DNA from: Pipra filicauda
Taxonomy: Eukaryota; Chordata; Aves; Passeriformes; Pipridae
Length of the DNA: 64,000 bases
Direction of reading: 5' to 3'
NCBI RefSeq assembly: GCF_003945595.2
Contig: NW_024104429.1
Location: 310,001 to 374,000, forward strand
Every line of letters begins with the position of its first letter. Within the stretch, counting starts at the first letter, position 1. This document shows, piece after piece, positions 34,453 to 47,631 of this stretch. Position numbers and translations under genes: made by a program. The notes under the pieces were generated by a model that was not told the DNA's origin, ran no database searches, and saw nothing but the letters and a program-made list of their open reading frames with translations.

Positions 34453-36746
34453 AGCAGATAATAAATTGCTGATTTCAGGTGAGTGCTGGAATTCAGGGAG
34501 TGGTTGGGTTGAAGTGAACAACCCAGTGTGTTAAAACTTTCCATAGTTTGTCTTTGGACTGAAGTTTTTTCTTCTTACAAAGAACCTTTTAATCCTTTTA
34601 AAGAAGAAATGAAGATTAGGACCAATTCTGGCAAAGATTTAGGTATTGAAAAAATGCTGCCAGAAAACAAGTATTGGAGTCTCAAGGACTAAGCAACCTT
34701 CGTTCACTTGTTTTGAAGGGTTAAGTGTGAAGTGAACAAATGGTAGCAAACACATGGAATTTTAAATTTTAAAACAAATAGAACGGGGTGTCCTTGCAAG
34801 CCCACACGAGCTCCCTGCTCCCCTCTAGCCTGGAATCTTGTGATGTGGAGGCAGGAGCATGTGGAGAGGCAGGATAAGCTCCTGCTTGGCACAGCCTGGG
34901 CAGTTACACAAGGTTGGGGCTGCACAGAGCAAGGTGAAGCCGCCTTTCACCTGCCTGGGATGTGTGGGAGACTCCTTAGCGTGACTCAAGGACTTCCCTT
35001 AAAGCTGCCTAAAAGCTGAAAATAAGTCCTGACTTACCAGGTCTTGCTGTGGGGAGCGTTGCAGACCTTGTGCTCCCTTGATAAGAATGGAAAATGCTAA
35101 TTTTAGTGTGGAAGTGACTGAATAATGAGGTGGTAAAGCGTGCATGTAAATTGATTTCTTTTGCCAAAATTATAAATAAGGGAGTGTGTTGGTTGGGGAA
35201 AGTGTGTATTAAGTGAAAAACTTAATTATAAATTAAAAGTATCTCTTTGTGACGTGACAAAGCGTATATATCACATATTTTAGTGAACTGTACAAGTAAT
35301 ATATATGGAGTGGCAGGCAAAAATCCCAGTTAAAGGAAGGTTTGGCAAAAGTTGAAAACATCATAATCCTGTTTATCTGTGTTATGGTATCTTACAATTT
35401 TTGCACAATGAGTCAGTTCTCATATCTTCCAAAGCAGCATGCAGGGAGTCAAGGTGCCTGGAGAGGAAATGCTGACATGATATAGGGGTTATTGTATATG
35501 CAGACAGATATGAACTGGAGAAGCTGATTGGTGGGAGTAACCAGGAAAATTTTGAGTTTTAAAATATGGTAGCAGGAGCATGCAGGAGTGCACACTTCAG
35601 TTCTACCCCAGGAAAGAATGTGCATCATCAGAAAACGAGGCAGATCTGTGAAGGCGGTGCTATATATGGAATTAATCTGCTGAAATCCACCCCCCAAGAA
35701 AACAGCAAGAGGCAATTACTGGTGTATATAGTCATGGAAAAATGCCCACATTTTCTTGAAAATGCCCCAGGATCCTGCCTGATGTTAGGCAAGAGCCACT
35801 TGGAGAGCTGCCTCGTCTTAGGCCGTGTTTTCTGTGTGTCCCCAGCTGTTCGTGCATTTTACTGAGAAGTATCAGCTGTTGGACTCAGCCAGAAATTGAA
35901 TATTGAGCTCAGTGAACCGTTTGCAGGCTGTGGTACACTTGCTGTTTGACAGCAAAGCAATTTTAAGGAAAGAAATATTATTGTCTTTGAAGTTGGGTGC
36001 AAACTGGTTGCCCTGCACGTGCCTTTGCTTCTCCCTATCTTTCCTGGCATTGTGTTAATTCCTGCTGTGCTGGACTGCTTGGGATGGGAACAATTCAGAT
36101 TAGGATGTGTGGGGAGGACACACTGTGTTACCTCCTTGCACTGAGGGGGACTGGCTCCCTGCAGGGGTGAGGGTGCATTCTAACACATAAAACTCTGAGA
36201 ATTAAATTTCTGGGTTAGATGTTCCCTCAGCGTTGTCTTCCAGCGGACACATTTATGCAGCATTTCATAATGCAGTTCCAGGAAGTCATAGGGGGAGGGA
36301 ATGTGTTTATATTCCCAAGACTGGCAGCTGACATCCAGAAGAAAGGGAAGTTTGCCCCTCTGAATATCCAAACTGGTGTTTTGTGGGCACAAACCAGCTC
36401 ACAGGAAGTTCATATTTGCAAAAACAGTGCCTTGAGATTTTCCTGCACAGCTCTTTTGCATCTCTGTGTACAACTCTTGTTTCACTTGTTCATTAAAATT
36501 ATAATTGTTTCTGAAGAGCTCCCTCAAGTAGGTATTTCTTGTTTTTATTGATCAGGTGACTGAACAGGCTAAATAAGTTAGAAGAGAGGGAGAAAATAGG
36601 CGTAATTTAAAATGGATGGAGTAATTTAAAGTAATTTAAATGTGTGAAAGAAATTATGTTAAAAACATTGCTTTTTCAGTATGTTATCAGACTTTTTTTT
36701 GTAGGAAGTTGTATTAAACCTATATGATGGAGTATACTCTATAAAT

Positions 36747-36983
36747 TTGTGCCAGGGGAGGTTTAGGTTGAATATTGGGAACATTTTCTTCTCTAGAAGG
36801 GTTGTCCAGCCATGGCACAGCTGCCCAGGGCAGTGGTGAAGTCTCCATCCCTGGAGGCATTTAAAAGCCATGTGGATGTGGCACTTGGGGACATGGGTTA
36901 GTGGTGGCCTTGGCAGTGCTGGAGGATGGTTGGACTTGATGAGCTCAGAGGGCTTTTCCAACCTAAATAATTCTATGATTCCT
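36747..36983 (+). mobile_element. CR1 LINE 3' fragment, sense
   Basis: 'tgccaggggaggtttaggtt', 'cagctgcccagggcagtgg', 'ttaaaagccatgtggatgtg', 'gttggacttgatgagctc' and the terminal 'aattctatgattcc'. It matches the 3' half of the copy at 12140-12643 closely. Confidence 0.93.
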
Positions 36984-39267
36984 TGTGCATTAAAGCCAGA
37001 CTGCATCCAGCTGCCAGTCATCTATTTTACTCAAAAATGCCTTCTGATATAAAAATTATATTAGTAAATAGCTCTGAGTTGCTGCAGTACCTAGAAATCA
37101 TTTTGTTGGAAGTGTGAAGGTCATCTGTTTGTCCTGGTAAGATCTTAAATCAAGGAGGAGTCAGGACAGACAAAGCATGGAGTTGATGTCCCAAGGACGG
37201 GGCTCTGTTACTGCACCTCCAGAGGCTTTGGTTGCACAAGGGAGGAATTAATTTGCTCAAGGAGGTGAATGCTTGTCATATAAAATATTTATCTGGTGTA
37301 AAATGGAGAAGTGGGAGTTCTGCCAGGAGAGAAGGGGGTTGCTGCACTTCCAAGTTGTGCTTTTGAGGAAGTGTGTTTGCTACAGCTCGTGTGCTTTGCC
37401 TGGAGTGAAAGCGAAAATGCAAGATAGAAACCCTCCACTAATTTTTGTGGTGGACAAAAAGTAAACAGAACTTTGAATTCTGCTTGCCTGTGTCAATGTG
37501 CTTAAAAAAAAAAAGACCTGTAGCCCATTTTGTATTGCTCAAGAAAACAAATAGTGAGACTTGTGTTAACAGTTTCTTTTATAGCCGATTCCCTTCCCAC
37601 CAGCTGGGTCACACCTATTTAATTCTACCTTTTTTATGGCAAACATAGTCATGGCTAATTAGGATTATCTGTTTTTTTATAAACTCTGTGCCCATGTGGC
37701 AAATGAAAACTACTCTTTTAACACGAGCCATATCCCCTTGAAATGAGAACTGGGTGGCCACCTCATTAGTAGGAATCATCCTTGGACCCCTCATATTCCT
37801 TGGCTGAACATCAAAGAAGCATTTTTGATCTTGTTGCTGGTTTGACCAAGTCGTTAATAACCTGCTAATTTGAGAGGAAGAGCAAACAAATGAAAAATTA
37901 ATTTGGTTCATGTGTCATGTGATCTGAAGTAGAACCTTCAGCTTGTGCTCTATTGATTGCTAACCTCTGGTACTTTTTCTCCTTAAAACCCAAAACATTT
38001 GTGAAGTACCTGCAGCCGTAAATCTTCATTGATTTGAAAGCTTTTAATAGACTGTGCACCCTTAGCATCGTTGACCTGCTTGCAGACAGCACTTGGAAGT
38101 TGGGTGGTGATAGTTGCTAAGCAGCCTGTCCTTCAGGAAAACTCCTCTGGATTTGGCAAAGGCTTTTCACTGGGAGTTATCTGAGGACTGGACTTCTCCA
38201 AACAGAAAGTCATCTGTAGTTCCTTCCCACCTCTAAGTGGTATCAGCAGCAGGGGCCAGTTCCCAGAGTTGGGTTGTTTCCTTGGAAAAACCCCCAACAC
38301 AACCACAAAACAAAACCAAAACCCTCTTGGTGGCATATTGAAGACATTAGGATGAACATGTTTAGGTTTTGGGTGGAATGTAGCTTTTATTTAACTCTCT
38401 GTAGCAATGTTGAGAGAACTGTCAACAGTTTTGGTTTTCAAGCCAACCTGTATCTGAAGCTTCCAGTAGCAGGTCCTTGAAGCTTCAAGGAGAAGCTTCA
38501 ATGTGTTAATTGTTTCCTTGGCTTGTTAAACCTACAAGCTAAAACAGACAAATCCATTTGCTTTAAGAAGAGTCGCTTGGAATTTGGCTCAGTGTCAATC
38601 TTTTCCTGGACTTGGCTTCCAGTGGAATTAGGATTTGACCCAGTGCTTTCTAGTTCAGCCCAATGGCTTTTTAAACTTTGCTGCAATTTAGCTTTATCTC
38701 TTGTGAAAATAATTTAAAAGGGCATAACATTTGATTTGATTGTAGTAATTGTTTGAAATCAAGTCAAAACTCTGAATGTATGAAAATAAGGAAATTATGC
38801 CCAACAAATTACTCTGTGCTACTGTGAGAGCATGAGCTGAAGAGAGGCAATGAAAGCTGAGCTTTAAGTTTGAAATATTTCTTTTCTGTGTTGATCTAAT
38901 ATGTTAACAGAAGACCTAGAGTCATTAAAGTATATTTAATTATATCAAATCAAGAAAGATAGGGGACTGACCTCATGACCATCAGCTGTGGGAGAAGTAC
39001 ACAAGGACAGAGGAAAAATATTCTGAAGGGAATGTTGTAGCTGTGAGTGTTTATGTGAAGTTATTTCATCCTAATTTCCAACTCCGGAATAATAATGCTT
39101 GTTGAGGTAAGACTATAAAAGGGATTTGGCTGTCAGAATGGTGTTGAATAATTCTGCTGCAGGCTGAAGGATTATTTCAGTGGCTGGAGCTGCTGGATTC
39201 TGTGGAAGGGCATAGATGCAGTTCAGGAACAGCTTTTAAAACCTCGGCGCTGGAAGGCGTTTGGAGT

Positions 39268-39320
39268 GTCAGGGAGTACCTGGCACTGTCAGTGAGTATG
39301 TGGCACCTTCAGGGAGCTCT
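39268..39320. repeat. 20-bp tandem repeat, about 2.6 copies
   Basis: GTCAGGGAGTACCTGGCACT (39268-39287), GTCAGTGAGTATGTGGCACC (39288-39307) and TTCAGGGAGCTCT follow head to tail with a 20-base period and about 75-80 percent identity. Small, old tandem duplication. Confidence 0.8.
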
Positions 39321-40068
39321 CATCCCTGTCAAGTAAGTTCACATCAATTTTTAGAACAGAACTTAAAATTTATATATATATATTAGACTGGTTTTATGCC
39401 CACCAATCTTGTTTTGAGGGTATTTGAGGTTAAACACCAAAATCTTGATCTCAGACTAATGTGATTGTGAGAACAGAACAAGATACAAGAGGGTATTTCT
39501 TGCCATCCAATGTGATTGATTGGTAATAACCAGAATAACTTCGTCTGTGCTGAACAATTCTAATGCCCTTTGCTTTGATGTGTCCCTCAAGCTAATTTGA
39601 AATAAAATAATCTGAATGTTCAGGGCTGAGCATGTGTGGCAGGACATGGTTTGATGCTTTCTTGAGGAGATGGATAAATGCCTCATCATATTACCAGTGA
39701 TTTTATGCTCAAATAGAATACACAGGTAGAAAATATCACATATAGTCTTCTAATTTCCTTAGGTTTTGAAAATGGAATATAAAACTGCCAGGGTTTGTCT
39801 CCTAAATTATTTATAATTTATTATGGAAAACAAATAAAGGAGAAACCTTGTACATCTTGGTGTCTTACATTCATTGTCCTGAGGAACTTAGAACAAGTTT
39901 TTGGAGTTACTTGAGCGCATCAGTTTGAGGTAATTTGTCTTTTTTTTTGTTGTGGTGATGTTGATTTTTGGGATGGCACTGTTGCACTTGATGCTTCCTT
40001 ACATTTAAGGGGATTATTCCGACTCTGCCACCAGCTCTGTAAAGTCTGAAATAAAACTACTGAATAAG

Positions 40069-40090
40069 TAAACTAATGATAAACTAATGA
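40069..40090. repeat. 11-bp perfect tandem duplication
   Basis: TAAACTAATGA occurs twice in direct succession. Minor local duplication. Confidence 0.85.
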
Positions 40091-40688
40091 AACAAGAGGA
40101 ACTTGTTTCTGTGTGTCTTTGTTGCAGTAAGGTGAGAACGTTGAAAATGCTGTAGCAGCTCAAGATTTGCTTCAATATTTGATACTCTTTTACCTATTTG
40201 AATTTCAGTAGATGGGGAAAACGTAACAGGCCTGTTTGTTCTCCTCCTTCTCTGAGGAGAAATCAATCCTCAACATCTTGTAGGTATTTTGGTTTTTGTC
40301 TTGCATGAGCTGGGGCTGCAGGAATGCAGCATCTGCTGTTCTTGCATGGGCAGCACCCTTCCCTCTGGCTTGGAATGTCTGTCCTTCCTGGAAAGAAGCT
40401 CTGGAAGTATGGCTGTGTATGGCCTCCTCCTAAAAGGAGCACTAAATCTTTTTGTTGATGGTGTTGCAGATTTAGACGCACCAAATCACCAAACTATCCT
40501 CCCCTGGTTGTAATTTGCATTAAAATAACTTGTATCTTTATCTGTTCATTTGGTGTGGAGCAGGACAAAGTGAGGATATAAATTTGGCTTCCTGTGCAGT
40601 GCTGTGGGATAAGTGTTGCATCCTGTGCTGTGGGAGTACGTGAAATAAAATAACATTTTAATTAGTGCTTTAAAGTTCATGGCATAAA

Positions 40689-40720
40689 CTTTGATAAGCA
40701 TAGGCTTTGATAAGCATAGG
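40689..40720. repeat. 16-bp perfect tandem duplication
   Basis: CTTTGATAAGCATAGG is present twice, head to tail, with no mismatch. This suggests a recent slippage event, or possibly a local assembly artefact. Confidence 0.9.
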
Positions 40721-41629
40721 CCATCTTACAAAGCTGCAAAGCCTAATTATTGGATCAGTGCTCCTTTGAGGAGAGAAGCAATCAGGTAAAGTAGTGATTT
40801 TTTGGCTAAATGACTGCAAAGGAAGAGGGTTGGATTTGCAAGATATCAGGAGAGGAAGGATGGACTTCACTGAGAGCAGTGGCTGCACAAGGGGATTTAG
40901 GTTTTGCCTCAGCTCTACCATATCCTTCTTATCTGAATGTGGGACAATCACTGCAGATTCCTCTCTTCCATTTCGAGCTTCTAAAATAAATCTAGCATTT
41001 TTTCCATTTTTTTGGTTGATATCTAGTCCAAGAAGGGTTTTATTGTTTGGAATGGTGGCTTTTTATTGTTTGAGTAGGGTGGTTTTTGGTTTGTTCTTTG
41101 TCGTTGTTGTCTTGGGGGTTTTTGTGTTTGGGGTTTTTTTTGGTCTCCCTTCAGCAAGAAGCTTCCTGTGCTGGTGTATAATTAATCAGGTCACATCACT
41201 TAGTGGGACCAGAACTCAGGGCCCCTATATTGTGGTGGTGACGTAAGGAAACCCTATATCTTAATGTGTATTGTCTGAGGTTCTTAGGCTGCTCCACTTA
41301 CTTGAATTTTCAGCCTTTTGGAAAGCACAATAGCATTTTCTTCCTTTCTCCTCAGGGTTTGTAGACTCCTGCCAGCATTTTGTTCTGTCTTTCAGCAGTT
41401 GCAGCCTCACTGTGCTGATCAGATAAATGAACTGAAGGAACAGGATATCCACCCAGCTTTATCTGAACACTCCTGCAGTGACAAGCACTTCCAGCTCTCT
41501 GAATTTTTTAAAGCGTTACTTGCCTGTGTTTATGATCTGAATTTTATTTATACTTGGTAACAAATGTTATTACTTTTAAAAAATTATGTAATATGAACAA
41601 CTCTGACCAAAATTTACCTCTGATCAAAC

Positions 41630-41858
41630 TGAGGGCATGGGATATTGGGAAGAACTTCTTGGCTCTGAGGGTGATGAGGCCCTGGCACAGGTTGCCCAGA
41701 GAAGCTGCGACAGCCCCATCCCTGGAAGTGTCCAAGGCCAGGTTGGTTGGGGCTTGGAGCAACCTGGAATAGTGGAAGGTGTTCCTGCCCATAGCAGGGG
41801 GTTGGAACAGGGTGAGCTTTAAGGTCCCTTCCCACCCAAACCATTTTAGGATTCTATG
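41630..41858 (+). mobile_element. CR1 LINE 3' fragment, sense
   Basis: 'gggatattgggaagaacttc', 'gaggccctggcacaggttgc', 'tggaagtgtccaaggccagg', 'ttggagcaacctggaatagt' and the terminal 'ttttaggattctatgg'. It is oriented opposite to the same-subfamily copy at 42766-43376, 0.9 kb downstream. Confidence 0.94.
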
Positions 41859-42765
41859 GCAGTGACATTATCCATAGTTTTATTCTTCTGTCCAATATTT
41901 TCTTGGTATAAAGGCTCTTCTCCCTGCTCCTCTGAGCTCTTTGGTATTTGTCACCAGCCTTTGTCTGATAGCCCACATATTTCTTGTTTCTTCTCAAAAA
42001 TGCACCTAAAGGTAATGACTTTGCAGAGTTTGCAGCCATGGTACCACAGGAAGGAAAAATTACAATGTGCTGAGCAGGAACAGAAACACTTCAGAGGCGT
42101 GAGGGGATAAAAACCCAAAAGACAAAGAAAAAGCACAATGCAGGTTTTGTGGCAGAGAAGAGAGACATAAAGATGGTTCTGGGAAGAAACAATTATCTGG
42201 TTGTTTTACTTATGTGCTGAAACCACATATATACCAGATGAGGCTACAAACATCTCTACTGCCTGCAAATTGTCTCAGTACCTGCTCTGCCCACAACAGT
42301 AAATAGATTGTGCAGTAACTTTGTGCTAAAACCTTCCATCCTTGCTCCACTCCAGCCTGTGCAACTGCTCTCTGCAGAGTTTTCACACGTGGTTATTATC
42401 TCTTCCTGTCACCACTGAGATATCTTTCTTTGCTGCTGCTAAGAGTTTAATTGAATTGCAGGAGGAGCTCTGGCAAGTTCCCAGTGCAGGAATTAGGGAA
42501 CTGTGGCAGGTTCACGTGGACTGTGAGTGATACAGAGCAAGCTCAATTCTGCTTGCTGAATAATTCCTGCAGCACTTGGACACAGGTTTGGAAGGAGGCA
42601 TAGGATGGTCCTCCAGGACCCAATCTCTGGTGACAATAATTCTCATGGATAAGTAGTGAGGCATTTTACTTGTGAAGGTGACACAAGGTGAAGCTGGTAG
42701 AGCTCTCTGATAGTGTGTGATGTATATCCTGCTACAACTTCTTGCCAATTGCTGTGAGCCTTTTG

Positions 42766-43376
42766 AATCATGGAATGGTTTTACCTGGAAGGGACCTTAA
42801 AGATCATCCCTTTCCAACCCCCTGCCACAGTCCAGGACACCTTCCACCATCCCAGGTTGCTCCAAGCCCCAACCAACCTGGCCTTGGACATTTCCAGGGA
42901 TGGGGCAGCCACAGTTTCTCTGGGGAACCTGTGCCAGGGCCTCACCACGCTCAGAGTCAAGAATTCCTTCCCAATATCCCATCTGTCCCTGCCCTCTGGC
43001 AGTGAGAATCCATTCCCCCTTGTCCTGTCCCTCCATCCCTTGTCCAAAGTTCCTCTCCAGCTCTCCTGGAGCCCCTTTAGGCACTGGAAGGTTCTCTAAG
43101 GTCTCCCTGGAGCCTTCTCTGCTCCAGGTGAACACCCCCAACTCTCCCAGCCTGGCTCCAGAGCAGAGGGGCTCCAGTCCTTGGAGCATCTCCAGGACCT
43201 CCTCTGGACTCACTCCAGCAGCTCCACATCCTTCTTGTGTTGGGATTCCCAGGGCTGGAGGCAGCTCTGCAGATGGGATCTCATCTGAACAGGGCAGAGG
43301 AGCAGAATCCCCTCCCTTGACTTGCTGGTCCCACTCCTTTGGATGCATCCCAGGATGCAGTTGGCTTACTTTGTAA
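42766..43376 (-). mobile_element. CR1 LINE 3' fragment, antisense (longest copy in the window)
   Basis: It begins GAATCATGGAATGGTTTTAC and can be followed for about 610 bases. It passes through all the shared 3' blocks and into more 5' CR1 sequence ('cctctggactcactccagca', 'cttgtgttgggattcccagg', 'gatgggatctcatctgaac', 'gcatcccaggatgcagttgg'). The 183-, 158- and 109-codon frames in it are repeat-derived; none corresponds to an intact CR1 endonuclease or reverse transcriptase. Confidence 0.95.
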
Positions 43377-43679
43377 TCTTACTTTGTAGTCTTACTTGTA
43401 ATCAAACATTTCCTCATACATTTATTTTCCTTGTCTTCTAGTCCCTGTTCAGGTTTCTTAGGTGATACTTTCCCAGGTCAGGTCATGCCAACAACCCCCT
43501 TCCAGAAGATGTTGCTGATGTTCTGCTCACTCAGCACAGGCTGTTTTGTTGAGCAGGGAGGTCAGGTGGCTGCCTCCAGGTTGGAGATCTGAGAGGCAGT
43601 GGAGTCCTGGAATATTTTGGAGTTGCTGCTGTAGTGCTGGCAGGCTTACTCATGGCACTCTTAAACACAGTGATGTGGA

Positions 43680-43810
43680 GTCAGACGAGTTGAGGCTGGA
43701 AGGGCCTCTGAAGGTATCTGCTCCAAACCTTCCTGCTCAGGCAGGGTCTCCTGGAGCTGTTTATCCAAGATTATGTCCAGATGTTTTTTTTAATATCTTC
43801 AGAGTCAATT
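43680..43810 (-). mobile_element. CR1 LINE fragment, antisense, diverged
   Basis: 'gaggctggaagggcctctg', 'cctgctcaggcagggtctcc', 'tggagctgtttatccaag' and 'ttatgtccagatg' resemble the CR1 subfamily with 'ctgctcaagcagggtcacc' and 'gtccaggcgggttttgaat'. The 3' terminus is eroded. Confidence 0.65.
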
Positions 43811-46263
43811 TATGTAGCTCTCTGTACATTAATAAAACCCCAAGTTGTTTGTATACTGTTGAGGGGTGACCTGATTCCGAGTGGTACCATTTGGAATACA
43901 CCTGCCTTGCTGAAATGTGGGAACTAAGCTGACAGAACTCAATATAAATACCAGCTGTCACTGTGTAATTGTGGCCATAATTAATATGTTTGAAAGTGAG
44001 AGACAGGTTCGTTTTCAAGGCAGTGGTGATGTCAGCAGTTAATTGTAGCTTCATTTGCAAGAGATTATTTGGCTACAAGTCTGTACCTTTTGGTAAATTA
44101 TATTTAACAGAACATCCATCCAGAAACTATAAAAATTAATCACAGTTACCCAGTGTTCATCTTGAATACTTTTCTAAATGAAAACTTAGCTGAGACCTCA
44201 TGTTGAAGAGATACCCAGAGAAATTCCACTTTAAGCAGTGCTGAGTATTTCTTGTGTTTTGGATGTTGGCTGCTTTGGCTTCTGGGGACACAAGCTTTGA
44301 AGGTTGTCCTTTGTCCTGAAAAATCATGGATTTTTAAAATTATTTTTACTTTCCTTCAGCCATTTGGGGAAGATCTTGCCTGAGTTTTGGGGTAATTCTG
44401 GGCTGGTCTTCAGCACATTATTGGTTACAACCTTTACTAAAATTTGCCAGACACACTCCACGTTACCGTGGATTTTGAAACAACATTTTTCCTTACATTT
44501 TGAACATGAACTACTACTTGGATCCTTGAACCTTGACAATGGCAGATGTTGGTAAAGTGGCTTTTAAGTGATCCAGACCTGCATAAGTAACAAATTCATC
44601 ACCCCACGTGATGGATCGAAACAACTTCCATTGCACAACCAATCCAGAGGTGATTTATACAGAATTTTACACTTTCTAAAATATACTGGTATTTATTGGA
44701 TGAACTGCATCCTAAAAAAAAAACATAGTGTGCCCCATAATAGTTGCTTCTCATAGTATCCAGAGGCATAAATGCTTAGATCTTTTTGCTGAGTATTTGG
44801 AAGGATGCTTGCAGAGTGAAATCCACACCTCCAAAATCTTGTATTATAAAAATCATATAAGGAAAAATGTTAGATAAGAGAAGGCATAATTTGAACATAG
44901 ACACTGCAGGTAAGGTAGGAAGGTGAGTGTTGAGGAGCTCATGGTCATGCCTGTGCCTTAGACTTGCTGTGAATTTTGCCAGATATAATTCCAAAGGCTT
45001 CACTGGCACTAACAAGTTCTAAAGCTGTTGCCAAGTTGCATAAAAGTCATTAAGCCTTGTTTATTGTCAGGATTAATGCTTAGCAAGAGCTTGATTCCTT
45101 AGGGAAAAGTATTGAAATCCATCCTTGCAGAAAAATGAAGTTAATTTTTATCACAAAAGAAAGTAACTTGACAACTTAGTCTGTCCTGGCATCTTTAGGC
45201 CAACAAGCAACTAATTACAGCATAATTGTGGTTTCTCCTGCTGTTGTCCCATCTGGATACAGTAGTTTATAAAATATTATAAAAATGGATGAAATGGCTA
45301 TAAATTGAAAAATCTTTGCTGTTTTGCAAATGACTGTGCTTGGAATTAGGACTGGAGTTTTTGAGCAAGTTTTTAATCTGCATTTGCACAGGATTGTAAT
45401 GAAATATAATGAGTTTATATTCAGACTTGAAAATCTACTGAAAAAGGAGGAAAAATCTTATGCTGAAACAATTACTACATTTTTTATTGTGATTTGAAGC
45501 ATGTCATTTGAAGGCCTTTTAAAACCTATTTATAAATCAGATTCTCTTAGCATACAGCACCAAAGGCAGTATGGAAAATGAGTAATAATGGCAGGAGTAC
45601 AGTATAAGATGCTTGTTCTCCCTTAAAAGGAGATCTTGAGTTTATTATTTGAATTCCAAGTCGCTGGAGCCTGTTCTTATGGGAGTCTTTTGCCACTGAT
45701 GCTTTAGGGAATCTTTTTCTTTGCTAAACCAACTGAATATATTCAAATTATGGCTTCTCCTGTGAGACTCCTTTGCAGCTTTTTTTCTATTAGTTAATGT
45801 AAGGAAAAAAAAATCATACCAATGGTGCATCTGAATTTGGGGGAGGGATGGTTTCCTCTATGTCTCAAACCTTCCTCTTTAAGGTTTTTTTGAGTGGCAG
45901 ATGGGAAGGGACCCCGAAATGGCCTTGAGAACTCCCTTTAGAGTGACCTTGTGCTGTTGCCATGGTGTTGCCTCTGCCCAGGAAGAGCCCAGTGCCCGAG
46001 ACGTGCTCTCAGCAAAAAGCAGATTTGTCCAAATGGACAGTTATCTGTTGCTGCATGATTTGTAGGGATGGAGGACCTGGAGTCGTCACAAAGGATAAAG
46101 AAAAATCCATTGGAAGTGGTTTTTGTGCTTGCAAGTTGGAGGCTTGTTCAGGAGGTGCCTCTTTTTTCCCCTTTCCCAGTCTTCTCCTTTCCCTTTTACC
46201 CAGGGGATGTGATGTGCAAACATGGGTAAGCAAACTGAGCTGGATCAGAGTGGAATATATTGA

Positions 46264-46477
46264 ATTATGGAATGGTTTGGGTTGGAAGGGACCTGAAAGC
46301 TCATCCAGTTTCACCCCCTTCCATGGGCAGGGACACCTTCCACTATCCCAGGTTGCTCCAAGCCCCAATCAACCTGACCTGGGACACTTCCAGGGATGGG
46401 GCAGCCACAGCTTCACTGAGCAACCTGTGCCAGGGCCTCACCACCCTCACAGCCAAGAATTTCTTCCTAGAACATCC
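46264..46477 (-). mobile_element. CR1 LINE 3' fragment, antisense
   Basis: 'attatggaatggtttgggtt', 'tccatgggcagggacacctt', 'cactatcccaggttgctcc' and 'cagccacagcttcactgagc', ending after 'cagccaagaatttcttcc'. Frames of 73-179 codons through it are not genes. Confidence 0.94.
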
Positions 46478-46628
46478 ATAGAAGATCCACACCATGTTTA
46501 GGTATTATTTTTAAGTATTATTTAACAGAAAAAGGGGTAGGGAAATCCGTTTAGAAACCTCAGTAGGACTATTGCTGCCCTCAGTAAAAATTAAACAGAA
46601 AATTCGTATTTCAAGAGAAATCATGGAA

Positions 46629-46796
46629 CAGAATCCCAGAATGGTTTGGGTTGGAAGGGATCTTAAAGCTCATCTTGTTCCACCCCCTGCCATGGGCAGG
46701 GACACCTTCCACTAGCCCAGGTTGCTCCAAGCCCTGTCCAACCTGACCATGGACACTGCCAGGGATGGGGCAGCTGCAGCTTCTCCGGGCAGCCAA
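46629..46796 (-). mobile_element. CR1 LINE 3' fragment, antisense
   Basis: 'cagaatcccagaatggtttg', 'gatcttaaagctcatcttg', 'ccatgggcagggacacc' and 'gggatggggcagctgcagct', ending near 46796. It lies 150 bp from the copy at 46264-46477 in the same orientation; both restart from a 3' terminus, so they are separate insertions. Confidence 0.93.
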
Positions 46797-47608
46797 TTCT
46801 GAAGTTTTTTGGGGAGCACAGTTTTCATTCCTGCTGAGACAGAGTTCTTGTCTGGCAGATGAGTTTGCTGCCAAGGCAGCTGAGTGAGATGAGTTACTGA
46901 TTTTATGGGTTACAATCAGTTGTTGAATTCAGCAGAGTAGTTGTAACTGGTGTGTTCTTAGTCCTGTGCTGAGTGTGAGTAGCACTTTTCCACCCCTGAG
47001 CTGCTGAATGCAGGGTCTTTATTTAAGTTCCAGAAGGCCAACCCCAAACTTGAGCACTTCCTAGGAGGCATCAGAAAGCAGCATCTTTTGTCCTCTTGGG
47101 TGAACCTCCCTTTTTGGAAGCGCAGTGTCTCTGGCCTGATGTTCCTGCCCCTGTAACCACAGATGCTATTAATGTTTTATTAATTTTGAAGTATCACAGA
47201 GCCATGAATTACTTCACCAAGCACTTGAAGTATTTGATGGAATCAGTGGACAGAAACAACTACAATTGTCTGCTGGCTGACAATTCTCCCTGGAGCTGTA
47301 AAATAGCTGCAAGTCCTGGGGTTTTATTTTAGCCCTCTTAGAAGATTTACTTTGCCATTTATCACTTGAAACAATCCAGCCACAGGGAACTTCAAAGTGA
47401 CTTTGCCTCCACAGGCAGAGTAGGTTCCTTCCTGTAAACACTCACTTTCCACGGCTCGAATTCTTTAAAAGCATCTTTATTAAGAATCACCTTTTAATGC
47501 TGTGTCCTGCAGTTTGACAGTGTGTATGTTCCTCCTGGGTTGTGCTGTGGGGAACTAAACTAATCTTTCCATGTCCTTAAAAAGTTGGAAAGGGTGGATT
47601 GAATTGGA

Positions 47609-47631
47609 TTTTTTTTTATTTTTTTTTTTTT
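47609..47631. repeat. Poly-T tract with one A
   Basis: T9, one A and T12 in succession. Low complexity in intron 2. Confidence 0.9.

Noticed and set aside
42797..43348. 183-codon minus-strand ORF
   Set aside because: It lies wholly in the antisense CR1 at 42766-43376 and is the same kind of repeat-derived frame as those at 1357, 25757 and 48956. It is not part of a working CR1 protein.
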